Shown here one piece after another: positions 35,403 to 44,075 of a stretch of DNA of 64,000 bases. A model generated the notes under the pieces. The model made no database searches. It saw only the letters and a list, made by a program, of their open reading frames with translations, and had not been told where the DNA came from. The position numbers were made by a program, and so were the translations under genes. Each line of letters opens with the position of its first letter. The first letter of the stretch is position 1. The stretch comes from Virgibacillus_P tibetensis (GTDB taxonomy: Bacteria > Bacillota > Bacilli > Bacillales > Amphibacillaceae), in contig NZ_JARZFX010000003.1 of NCBI RefSeq assembly GCF_036026595.1, forward strand, positions 248,001 through 312,000, given 5' to 3'.

Positions 35403-35431
35403 ATCATACCATATAGTGACAAATATGTCAG
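35403..35431 (-). promoter_or_regulatory. Promoter of the regulator with overlapping operator palindrome
   Basis: CTGACA (35431-35426), 17-bp spacer, TATGAT (35408-35403) reads left. TGACA-AATA-TGTCA (35417-35430), with weaker matches further out, overlaps the -35 and spacer. It is the best candidate operator in the 120-bp divergent region. Confidence 0.6.
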
Positions 35432-35501
35432 TATTGTATGAATCTTAACAATATGTAATCATGATCATTGAAAAGAATATAAAAAGAAAGAAGGAATTCA
35501 T

Positions 35502-36617
35502 ATGAAGAGTAGAGCAGCTGTTGCATTTAAACCAGGAGAACCACTTTCAATTGTAGAAATCGATGTAGAAGAACCAAAAGCAAAAGAGGTATTAGTAAAG
35601 ATGTTGTACACTTCAGTCTGTCATACAGATGCTTACACATTATCAGGTGATGACCCAGAAGGCGTATTTCCAGCCGTACTAGGTCACGAAGGTGGGGGTG
35701 TTGTTATATCTGTGGGTGATGGAGTTACTTCAGTAAAACCAGGAGACCATGTTATACCACTATACACACCTGAGTGTGGAGAATGTAAATTCTGCCTTTC
35801 TGGTAAGACAAACTTATGTAGCGCCATACGAGAAACTCAAGGTAAAGGTTTAATGCCTGACGGAACGACTCGTTTCTCTTATAACGGAGAGCCCATTCAC
35901 CATTACATGGGAACAAGTACATTTAGCGAATACACAGTGGTTTCTGAAATCTCATTAGTAAAAGTTGAGCAAGACGTACCTCTTGATAAAGTTTGTCTAT
36001 TTGGATGCGGTGTTACCACAGGTATTGGCGCTGTACATAACACAGCAAAAGTTGAAGCAGGAGCTGTGGCAGCCGTATTTGGTTTAGGAGCTATTGGTTT
36101 AGCTGTTGTTCAAGGATTGGTTCAAGCAAAAGCAAGTCGAATTATTGTCGTAGACTTAAATGAAGATAAGTTTGAATTAGCAAAAAAAATGGGTGCGACT
36201 GATTTTATTAATCCCTCTAAATTTGATAAACCAATCCAAGAAGTCATAGTTGAAATGACGGATGGAGGAGTAGATTATAGCTTCGAGTGTATTGGGAATG
36301 TAGAAGTAATGAGGTCTGCTCTTGAATCTTGTCATAAAGGTTGGGGAGAAAGCATTATTATCGGTGTAGCAGCTGGAGGGAAAGAGATTCAGACTCGCCC
36401 ATTCCAATTAGTTACGGGTCGAGTATGGAAAGGATCAGCCTTTGGTGGAGTTAAAGGAAGAACCGAACTACCAGGAATGGTTGAAGACTTTATGAATGGT
36501 AAAATCGACTTAGATTCGTTTATTACACATCAATTAGACTCTAAAGATATCAATGAGGCATTTAATTTACTTAGTAAAGGCGAGTCAATTCGCACAATAT
36601 TAACATATGGAGAGTGA
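35502..36617 (+). CDS. adhC: Class III alcohol dehydrogenase / S-(hydroxymethyl)glutathione dehydrogenase
   Basis: The enzyme oxidises S-(hydroxymethyl)glutathione, formed from formaldehyde and glutathione, to S-formylglutathione with NAD+. The 371-aa protein has catalytic zinc ligands Cys40 and His62 (GHEGGG) plus the Cys of GCGVTTG. It has the structural zinc set Cys92, Cys95, Cys98 and Cys106, and the NAD loop GLGAIGLAVVQG. Class III features such as SVCHTDAYTLSG and ETQGKGLMPDGTTRF are clear. It is the first gene of a two-gene operon with S-formylglutathione hydrolase, after GAAGGAATTC. Glutathione dependence is unexpected in this lineage but gshF is 1 kb away. Confidence 0.93.
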   Translation: MKSRAAVAFKPGEPLSIVEIDVEEPKAKEVLVKMLYTSVCHTDAYTLSGDDPEGVFPAVLGHEGGGVVISVGDGVTSVKPGDHVIPLYTPECGECKFCLSGKTNLCSAIRETQGKGLMPDGTTRFSYNGEPIHHYMGTSTFSEYTVVSEISLVKVEQDVPLDKVCLFGCGVTTGIGAVHNTAKVEAGAVAAVFGLGAIGLAVVQGLVQAKASRIIVVDLNEDKFELAKKMGATDFINPSKFDKPIQEVIVEMTDGGVDYSFECIGNVEVMRSALESCHKGWGESIIIGVAAGGKEIQTRPFQLVTGRVWKGSAFGGVKGRTELPGMVEDFMNGKIDLDSFITHQLDSKDINEAFNLLSKGESIRTILTYGE

Positions 36618-36621
36618 AATA

Positions 36622-37455
36622 ATGAGTCTTAAACTAATTGAACAACACTGTATTTTCGATGGAGAACAATATAAGTACCGTCATTATTCAGAAGTCTTAC
36701 AATGTGATATGACATTTAGTATCTACTTACCATCAAATAAAGAAAGGAAAAAAATCCCTCTAATTTGGTGGCTATCCGGTTTAACTTGTACAGATGATAA
36801 TTTTAGCCAAAAAAGTGGCTTTCAAAGATTAGCTGAAAAATATCAAGTAGCTGTCATTATTCCAGACACTTCACCACGTGGAGAAAATGTTGCTAATGAT
36901 GAAGCTTGGGACCTTGGACAAGGTGCAGGTTTTTATTTAAATGCTACACAAGATCCATGGGCAAAGAATTATAAAATGTATACGTATATTACAGATGAAT
37001 TATCAGGTATTGCGTCCACTTTAGTTCCTAACTTTTCAGGAAAAGAAAGTATAATGGGCCACTCAATGGGAGGCCATGGTGCTTTCGTAATTGGGATGAA
37101 AAATGCTTCGAGATTCAAAGCGATTTCTGCTTTTTCTCCTATTTTAAGTCCTAGTCAAGTTCCATGGGGAATAAAAGCATTCTCCTCTTATTTAGGTGAA
37201 GATAAAACAGCTTGGAAAGAATGGGATGCTTCAGAACTCATCAAAGAAACTGGCATGCCACCCATTCTCATTTCACAAGGAACTGCAGATACGTTTTATC
37301 CAGAACAATTGGTAGAAACCACTTTCTTAGAAAATGCCCGAGAAAGTAACCAAGAAGTAAATTACAAGAAAATCGAAGGTTATGATCATAGCTATTTCTT
37401 TATTGCTACTTTCCTAGATGATCATTTCGCTTTTCATATGAAGCACTTAAGCTAA
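36622..37455 (+). CDS. frmB: S-formylglutathione hydrolase
   Basis: It hydrolyses S-formylglutathione to formate and glutathione, the second step after the class III dehydrogenase. The 277-aa esterase has the nucleophile motif MGHSMGGHGA, the family stretch WWLSGLTCTDDNF, the acid in GTADTFYPEQ and the His in GYDHSYFF. The start ATG 36622 is 4 nt after the stop of adhC; its RBS GGAGAGTGA overlaps the end of adhC. An upstream in-frame ATG at 36607 is in the RBS and less likely. Confidence 0.94.
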   Translation: MSLKLIEQHCIFDGEQYKYRHYSEVLQCDMTFSIYLPSNKERKKIPLIWWLSGLTCTDDNFSQKSGFQRLAEKYQVAVIIPDTSPRGENVANDEAWDLGQGAGFYLNATQDPWAKNYKMYTYITDELSGIASTLVPNFSGKESIMGHSMGGHGAFVIGMKNASRFKAISAFSPILSPSQVPWGIKAFSSYLGEDKTAWKEWDASELIKETGMPPILISQGTADTFYPEQLVETTFLENARESNQEVNYKKIEGYDHSYFFIATFLDDHFAFHMKHLS

Positions 37456-37489
37456 TTCCCTTTTTAAAATAAAATATGGAATAAAAAAT

Positions 37490-37518
37490 ATCCCCATTCA
37501 ACTAAATGTGGGGATTTT
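37490..37518 (+). terminator. Terminator of adhC-frmB
   Basis: ATCCCCA and TGGGGAT flank a 12-nt loop and are followed by TTTTCC. Confidence 0.75.
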
Positions 37519-37609
37519 CCATTACTGTATTTCGTCATATTTTACAGTTTACGATTTGAAAAACAAGTAATAATTTAAAAAAGTAAGTGAATTAGGAGGT
37601 ATCGTTAAT

Positions 37610-39931
37610 ATGGATATTAAAAAAATGTTAGAGAATGACCGTGTTAAACCATACTTATTAAAAGCCCGTTATGGGATTGAAAAAGAAGGTCAACGAGTTG
37701 ACTTATCAGGAAAATTAACTAAAACAGATCATCCTAAATCTATTTCTACACGAGATGAACACCCCTTTATCAAGCGTGACTTTTCCGAAACACAGATGGA
37801 ATTAATCACACCTGTTACTGAGACGCTAGATGAACTGTTTAATTACTTAGCAGCTATCCATGATGTTGCTTATCGTTCTATGGGTGATAATGAAATGCTT
37901 TGGCCTTTAAGCATGCCGCCTGAGTTACCAGAAAAAGAAGAAGATATTGTTATTGCAAAACTGAACAATCCCGAAAATGTTCAATATCGTCAATCGTTAT
38001 CCAATTCTTATGGCCGTCGTAAACAAATGATAAGTGGTATTCATTTCAACTTTGAATTCGGAGACGAGTTAATTCAAGCGTTATTTAACTTACAATCGGA
38101 GATAAAAGATTATCAACAATTTAAAACCGAGATTTATCTTAAAACCACAAGAAATTATTTACACTATCAATGGTTAATAACTTATTTATATGGCGCTTCT
38201 CCTAGTAGTGAAAAGAACTTTTTCGAAGAAGATTCTTTGAATGAACCGGTAAGAAGTATTAGAAACAGTAAATATGGTTATACCAATCACAGTGATGTTC
38301 AAGTTTTACATAGTAGTCTAGAAAAATATGTATCAGATATCTCTTTGATGGTTAAAAGAGGACTCCTAGTAGAAGAAAAAGAATTTTATTCAGCTGTCCG
38401 TTTAAGAGGTGGGCAACATGTTTCTGATTTAAAATGCCACGGTGTTAGATACATTGAATTAAGAAATATAGATATTAATCCTTTTGAAAAGAATGGAATT
38501 AGCTATGAACAAGCAGAATTTCTACATCTTTTTTTAATTTATTTACTTTGGAAAGATGAAGGTAATCATAGAGACGAGTGGGTAAAAGCCGGTAACTTTT
38601 ACAATGATTTAGTGGCGCTTGAACATCCATTAGAACATACACAATTTGAAGGAGATGCTAAAAACATTATTGATGAGATGGAACATTTAGCAGAATTCTT
38701 AGATTTGACTGTTTCAGATACATTATTTATTAACCTAAGGCAAATGTTAATGGACCCAAGTAAGACTTTAGCTGGAAGACTTTATAAAGATAGTGAAAAG
38801 GATAGTCAAGGTCAAGTGGCTACGAGTATTGCTAAAGAAAATTATGAAAAGTCATGGGATAAACCATATCAATTAACAGGTTTTACTGACATGGAATTGT
38901 CCACTCAAAATTTAATGTTTGATGCTATTCAGCAAGGTATACAGGTAGAAATCTTGGATCGGCAAGATCAGTTTTTGAAGCTTCAATTAAAAGATCATGT
39001 TGAATTTGTGAAAAACGGGAATATGACAAGTAAAGATAGCTATGTATCTACTTTAATTATGGAAAATAAAACAGTAACAAAGAAGATTCTTCATCAACAC
39101 GGATTCCGAGTGCCGAATGGTGAAGAATATAATGACATAGATTATGCTTTACGTTCTTACGATTTGTTTTCTTCCAAACCTTTTGTTGTGAAGCCGAAAA
39201 CAACTAACTACGGATTGGGAATATCAATTTTTAAAGAAGGGGCAAATTACGAAGATTATCTAAAAGCAATCACACTCGCTTTTAAAGAAGATTCTTCTAT
39301 ATTAGTCGAAGAGTTTCTTAATGGAACAGAATATAGATTTTTTGTGTTAAATGATAAAGTGTGTGCTGTTTTATCACGAGTTCCTGCCAATATTAAAGGT
39401 GATGGTAAACATACAATCGAAGAGTTAGTCATGCAAAAGAATCGCGACCCGTTAAGAGGAAGAGACCATAGGACACCTTTAGAAAGTATACAATTAGGTG
39501 AATTGGAGAACCTTATGCTTAAAGGTCAAGGATATCGAATGGATTCGATTCCAAAAAATGATGAAATCGTCTATTTGCGTGAAAACTCTAATATTAGTAC
39601 AGGTGGGGACTCGATTGATGTGACAGATCAAATTCCTGATGATTATAAAAAAATAGCAGTGGATGCGGTATCTGAACTTGGAGCTAAAATTTGTGGTATT
39701 GATTTGATTATTGAAAATACAGAAGTTCCTGCTGCTAATAAAAATACCTACGGAATTATTGAAGCCAACTTTAATCCATCCATGTATATGCATATCTATC
39801 CGTATAAAGGAGAGTCTCGACGTTTAACTATGCATATCATACATTATTTATTCCCTGAACTATTGCAAAGTCAGTCAAATTATGGGTACCACTATAAAAA
39901 TACGGATTTACAATGTTACGCTGTTGAGTGA
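37610..39931 (+). CDS. gshF: Bifunctional glutamate-cysteine ligase/glutathione synthetase
   Basis: GshF makes glutathione from Glu, Cys and Gly in one polypeptide. The 773-aa length is normal for the fusion. The N-terminal part (to about residue 480) is a gamma-proteobacterial-type glutamate-cysteine ligase (RYGIEKEGQRVD, RDFSETQMELITPV, ISGIHFNFEF, RLRGGQHVSDLKCHGVRYIELR). The C-terminal part is an ATP-grasp domain (KPKTTNYGLGISIFKEG, VEEFLNGTEYRFFVL, CGIDLIIENTE, IEANFNPSMYMHIYP). AGGAGGT precedes ATG 37610. GshF is typical of Listeria and Lactobacillales; most Bacillaceae make bacillithiol instead. Acquisition by transfer is inferred. Confidence 0.95.
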   Translation: MDIKKMLENDRVKPYLLKARYGIEKEGQRVDLSGKLTKTDHPKSISTRDEHPFIKRDFSETQMELITPVTETLDELFNYLAAIHDVAYRSMGDNEMLWPLSMPPELPEKEEDIVIAKLNNPENVQYRQSLSNSYGRRKQMISGIHFNFEFGDELIQALFNLQSEIKDYQQFKTEIYLKTTRNYLHYQWLITYLYGASPSSEKNFFEEDSLNEPVRSIRNSKYGYTNHSDVQVLHSSLEKYVSDISLMVKRGLLVEEKEFYSAVRLRGGQHVSDLKCHGVRYIELRNIDINPFEKNGISYEQAEFLHLFLIYLLWKDEGNHRDEWVKAGNFYNDLVALEHPLEHTQFEGDAKNIIDEMEHLAEFLDLTVSDTLFINLRQMLMDPSKTLAGRLYKDSEKDSQGQVATSIAKENYEKSWDKPYQLTGFTDMELSTQNLMFDAIQQGIQVEILDRQDQFLKLQLKDHVEFVKNGNMTSKDSYVSTLIMENKTVTKKILHQHGFRVPNGEEYNDIDYALRSYDLFSSKPFVVKPKTTNYGLGISIFKEGANYEDYLKAITLAFKEDSSILVEEFLNGTEYRFFVLNDKVCAVLSRVPANIKGDGKHTIEELVMQKNRDPLRGRDHRTPLESIQLGELENLMLKGQGYRMDSIPKNDEIVYLRENSNISTGGDSIDVTDQIPDDYKKIAVDAVSELGAKICGIDLIIENTEVPAANKNTYGIIEANFNPSMYMHIYPYKGESRRLTMHIIHYLFPELLQSQSNYGYHYKNTDLQCYAVE

Positions 39932-39970
39932 CAATAAAGTTATTTTAATGTTCAAATATCAAATATGCAT

Positions 39971-39997
39971 AACCCCGTTCTGAGTAAGGACGGGGTT
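39971..39997. other. GC-rich hairpin after gshF
   Basis: AACCCCGT and ACGGGGTT flank an 11-nt loop, 40 bp after gshF. There is no T run on either side, so terminator function is uncertain. The rest of 39998-40190 is AT-rich without a gene. A TATAAT (about 40182-40187) with a poor -35 lies before the next gene. Confidence 0.45.
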
Positions 39998-40215
39998 AAA
40001 ATAAAATTGTTTAAATGTATATTACTCCACATAGCGATTCTTTTAGAAAGAATTTATATTTTTACCTTTCAGTCTCTTATTATCTTAATTGAAATTAATT
40101 TTTGTGTTTTACATCAATTTTTGATAAGGTTCGACACTCAAACATGTAAGCATAAATTATTTGAGTATTTACACATTGTTGTATAATAATGACATTAGAG
40201 AAAGGAGATTGAGCG

Positions 40216-40566
40216 ATGATTGCTACCTATGAAGAAAATGTAGCTAGTTTTGATAAAATTGATTCCGCAAAAGCACAGAAATTGGTAAAAGGGAAAGGCG
40301 AAGCCGTTATCTATATTGGCAAAGCTGTATGTCCTTATTGTCAAAAATTCATTAAAAAACTAAAAAAAGTTGCTGAAGAAACTGGTACTCATATCTATTA
40401 TGTTAATAGTGTGGAAAAAGCTGATATGGAAGGTATTACGGCCTTTCGTAATGAATACGACATTCCAACGGTTCCTGGTTTCATCTTTACTGATGGTGAC
40501 ACAGTAAACGTGAAATGCGATTCATCCATGCCAGAAAAAGAAATCAAAGCCTTTATGAATAAATAA
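40216..40566 (+). CDS. Thioredoxin-fold protein with glutaredoxin-like CPYC site
   Basis: The 116-aa protein has a thioredoxin fold with active site Cys39-Pro-Tyr-Cys42 (AVCPYCQKF) and a cis-Pro loop IPTVPGF. It has no signal peptide, so it is cytoplasmic. The CPYC sequence is that of glutaredoxins; overall it resembles the PedC/BrcD-like thioredoxins of Lactobacillales. Coming right after gshF it may use glutathione to reduce disulfides or mixed thiols, but this is inference. RBS AAAGGAG precedes ATG 40216. Confidence 0.82.
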   Translation: MIATYEENVASFDKIDSAKAQKLVKGKGEAVIYIGKAVCPYCQKFIKKLKKVAEETGTHIYYVNSVEKADMEGITAFRNEYDIPTVPGFIFTDGDTVNVKCDSSMPEKEIKAFMNK

Positions 40567-40573
40567 ATTCAAT

Positions 40574-40610
40574 TGCAAAGCGACAAGTGTCTGGCACTTG
40601 TCGCTTTGCA
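40574..40610. other. Long perfect hairpin without T run
   Basis: A 16-bp perfect stem (40574-40589 with 40595-40610) with loop TCTGG lies 7 bp after the thioredoxin-fold gene. It contains the words GACAAGTG and CACTTGTC. With no T run it may be an RNA-stabilising element or a repeat rather than an intrinsic terminator. Confidence 0.6.
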
Positions 40611-40753
40611 GTTAAGAGTAAGATAAAATAAATAAAAGGTTTTACAAACCATACAATTTTTATATATAGAGAATTTGATAGCTGGTGTAATTACGTAAAT
40701 AGTTTCCATATCCGTGGAGACCCCAAATTAAATAACATATCATTCAGCAGCCC

Positions 40754-40785
40754 AAAACGCATGGATATTTATCCATGCGTTTTTA
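40754..40785. terminator. Terminator at the end of the arginine operon
   Basis: AAAACGCATGGAT and ATCCATGCGTTTT form a 13-bp perfect stem with a 4-nt loop, 18 bp after the carB stop. T runs are short on the leftward side. Confidence 0.75.
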
Positions 40786-40802
40786 TGAGCTATTTATATA
40801 TA

Positions 40803-43800
40803 CTACACTACTGGTTTATCTACCATCACTGCTCCTGCTTTTTCTTTTAGTATTGCCAGCTTCTTAATATAAACTTGCAGTGATCTTGGTACTTCTTCCA
40901 ATTTGGCTTCTTCCAGGGAATCTGCCATTGCTCCTAAAGTTTCTAAACTAGTGAAATACGGAACTTGGTACCTGACAGATAGCTCGCGAATGTAGAAACC
41001 TATTTTTTCTTTTTCTCTACCTTGACTAGGAACATTAAGAACAAGGTCTGGACACTGATTTTTCCAATGATCGAGCAAAACTTCCTTATTATTCTTTATT
41101 ATTGTTGATTGGATCCCTTTCATTTTCAAATAGTTTGCTGTTCCTTCCGTAGAAGTTATCGTGGCACCTAATTCTGCAAACTTACGAATTATATCCACAC
41201 TCTCTGCTTTTAAACGGTCTGAAATAGAAACAAATAAATGGAACGGTTTCTGGTTAATTGTTCCTTTACCTTCAATAGATGCTAACACTTTAGCCAATGC
41301 TTCATTTTTTGATAAGCCTAAGCCTATTATCTCTCCAGTAGATTTCATTTCCGGTCCTAAAACATGATCAACACCCTTTAGTTTACTAGCAGAAAACACA
41401 GGTGCTTTCACCGTGTAATAGTCTGGTTCTTTTAGTAAATTTACCTCATTGGAAATTTCATTCAAAGGGATACCCATCTGTACTTTAACTGCCCATTCAA
41501 CCATCGGTATGTCGGTTACTTTACTTATAATAGGTACGGTTCTTGACGAACGGGGATTTACTTCCAATACATAAATTATATCTTCAAAGATAACAAATTG
41601 GATATTCATCATTCCTATTATAGGTACCGCTTGACTGATTTGACGTACAGTTTCGACGATTGTTTCTTTCATGTGCTCCGTTAAGGAAACGGGTGGGAAG
41701 ATGGTCATACTGTCTCCTGAATGGACCCCGGCCTTTTCTATATGTTCAAAGATACCTGGGATAATTATATCTTTTCCATCACTGATGACATCCACTTCAC
41801 ACTCCAGACCTGGTATATACTGGTCAATTAATAATGGCCAGCAACGATCATTCGTATCTTTTTGGATACGTGTTACATACTTCAGCAATTCTTTTTCGTC
41901 ATAACAAATGAACATGGACTGTCCGCCTATAACATAGGAAGGGCGAATAAGTACGGGAAACCCTAACTCGTCAGCCGAAGCGGACAATTGCTCCTGTTTA
42001 GTAACAATATGGCCAGTGATATGAGGAATACTTAATTCATTTAAAACATTATAAAATTGTTCCCGGTCTTCCATTTGATCGATCTGCTTTGGCGAAGTTC
42101 CAAGGACAGGAATTCCTTCAGCCTCTAAATCATTTGCTAAGTTAATTGCTGTCTGACCACCGAATTGAACAATTACACCAGCTATATTTTCTTTTTCAAT
42201 TACTGCCAAAACATCCTCCAGTGCCAATGGTTCAAAATACAGGCGATCAGCAATAGAGTAATCCGTACTTACAGTTTCTGGATTGTTATTAATAACAACA
42301 GACTCATAACCCATTTTTTTCACTGCTTGAGCCGCATGAACCGAACAGTAATCAAATTCCACCCCTTGACCAATCCGGATCGGTCCAGATCCCAAAACAA
42401 GAATTTTCTTCCGGTCATTGTTCGTAATGACCTCGTCACTCCCATGCCAGGTGGAATAATAATACGGTGTGATCGCATCAAATTCTCCCGCGCAGGTATC
42501 CACTAACTTATAAGCTGGCCTTATCGACTGTTCTTTGTACGCTTTTCTTACTTCTCTTGATGTTACACCTGTTAACTCTGCAATTCGTTCATCACTTATA
42601 TTAAGACGCTTTATTTCCAGCAGCTTTTCCGCAGAAATAGTTGACCATTGAACCAATTTCAACGATTGCTCACACTGGATAATTCTTTCTACCTTCCGTA
42701 GGAACCAGTAATCAATCTCGGTTAAGTCCAGTACTTTGTCCATAGACAGGTTCCTTACAAATGCTTCAGCTATCGCAAATAGCCGTAAATCATTAGGTAT
42801 TGAAAGAAGTTCCATTAGTTCATCAGAGGATTTACCTTCCATTCCAGGCCAATGAAGACTGGTAACATTTAATTCCAGTGAACGTATTGCCTTATTTAGT
42901 GCACCTTCGAACGTTCTATCAATCCCCATTACTTCTCCCGTTGCTTTCATCTGTGTGCCCAATGATCGATCCGCCTCAGTAAATTTATCAAAAGGAAAGC
43001 GAGGTAGCTTTACCACTACATAATCCAACGCTGGTTCAAAAGAGGCAAATGTATTGCCCGTAATCGGATTGAGAATTTCATCGAGCGGGTAGCCAATTGC
43101 ACATTTTGTTGCGATACGGGCTATCGGATAACCAGTTGCTTTAGAGGCCAAGGCCGAGGAACGGCTAACTCTTGGGTTCACTTCAATAATACAATACTCA
43201 TTAGATGCTGGGTTTAATGCAAATTGAATATTACAACCACCAACTACATCTAATGCTCGAATTACTTTAAGGGATGATGTACGTAAAATTTGGTATTGTT
43301 CATCAGAAAGCGTCTGAGATGGTGCCACTACGATAGAGTCTCCCGTATGCACACCGACAGGATCCATGTTTTCCATATTACACACAATGACACATGTGTC
43401 ATTGCTATCACGCATTACTTCATATTCTATTTCTTTCCATCCTTTGATACTTTTTTCAACAAGCACCTGTTTAATCGGACTTAACATAAAGCCTTTGCTT
43501 AAAAGGTCTGTAAACTCCGCTTCATTGTAAGCGAATCCACCACCCTCACCACCGAGGGTATAGGCAGGACGCAATATTACCGGATAACCTATTTCGTTAA
43601 TAAAATTCAAACCCTCTTCCATTGATTCAATAATTGCCGACTCAGGGATTGGCTCTTCGATCTCGAGCATTAAGCTGCGAAACTTTTCCCGATCTTCTCC
43701 CTTTTGAATGGAAGGAACTGATGTACCTAATAGTTCTACATTGTATTTATCAAGAATCCCTTTTTCGTATAGTTCCACTGTTAGATTTAATCCCGTTTGT

Positions 43801-44075
43801 CCCCCTATGGATCCGATCATGCCATCCGGTTTTTCCTTTGCAATGATTTTTTCCAGCATGCTTACTTCAAGCGGCTCCATATAGATATGATCTGCAATCC
43901 TGTTATCTGTCATAATTGTTGCCGGATTATTATTTACTAATACAACTTCAATGCCTTCTTCTTTAAGTGCCAGGCAGGCTTGGGTACCGGCATAGTCAAA
44001 TTCAGCAGCCTGCCCGATGACAATTGGACCGGATCCAATAACCAGCACTTTATTTAACGATTTATGCTTCCACAT
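40803..44075 (-). CDS. carB: Carbamoyl-phosphate synthase large subunit, arginine-operon type
   Basis: CarB makes carbamoyl phosphate from bicarbonate, ATP and ammonia, the latter normally channelled from CarA. The protein (1090 aa) has two tandem ATP-grasp halves, each opening with VLVIGSGP/VLGSGPIRIGQG motifs. The C-terminal regulatory domain is also present. The frame can be extended 39 codons into carA, but ATG 44075 has GGAGGGAG 5 nt upstream. That start overlaps the carA end by 14 bp. It is the last gene of argCJBD-carAB. There is no argF after it, unlike B. subtilis. Confidence 0.95.
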   Translation of the reverse strand: MWKHKSLNKVLVIGSGPIVIGQAAEFDYAGTQACLALKEEGIEVVLVNNNPATIMTDNRIADHIYMEPLEVSMLEKIIAKEKPDGMIGSIGGQTGLNLTVELYEKGILDKYNVELLGTSVPSIQKGEDREKFRSLMLEIEEPIPESAIIESMEEGLNFINEIGYPVILRPAYTLGGEGGGFAYNEAEFTDLLSKGFMLSPIKQVLVEKSIKGWKEIEYEVMRDSNDTCVIVCNMENMDPVGVHTGDSIVVAPSQTLSDEQYQILRTSSLKVIRALDVVGGCNIQFALNPASNEYCIIEVNPRVSRSSALASKATGYPIARIATKCAIGYPLDEILNPITGNTFASFEPALDYVVVKLPRFPFDKFTEADRSLGTQMKATGEVMGIDRTFEGALNKAIRSLELNVTSLHWPGMEGKSSDELMELLSIPNDLRLFAIAEAFVRNLSMDKVLDLTEIDYWFLRKVERIIQCEQSLKLVQWSTISAEKLLEIKRLNISDERIAELTGVTSREVRKAYKEQSIRPAYKLVDTCAGEFDAITPYYYSTWHGSDEVITNNDRKKILVLGSGPIRIGQGVEFDYCSVHAAQAVKKMGYESVVINNNPETVSTDYSIADRLYFEPLALEDVLAVIEKENIAGVIVQFGGQTAINLANDLEAEGIPVLGTSPKQIDQMEDREQFYNVLNELSIPHITGHIVTKQEQLSASADELGFPVLIRPSYVIGGQSMFICYDEKELLKYVTRIQKDTNDRCWPLLIDQYIPGLECEVDVISDGKDIIIPGIFEHIEKAGVHSGDSMTIFPPVSLTEHMKETIVETVRQISQAVPIIGMMNIQFVIFEDIIYVLEVNPRSSRTVPIISKVTDIPMVEWAVKVQMGIPLNEISNEVNLLKEPDYYTVKAPVFSASKLKGVDHVLGPEMKSTGEIIGLGLSKNEALAKVLASIEGKGTINQKPFHLFVSISDRLKAESVDIIRKFAELGATITSTEGTANYLKMKGIQSTIIKNNKEVLLDHWKNQCPDLVLNVPSQGREKEKIGFYIRELSVRYQVPYFTSLETLGAMADSLEEAKLEEVPRSLQVYIKKLAILKEKAGAVMVDKPVV

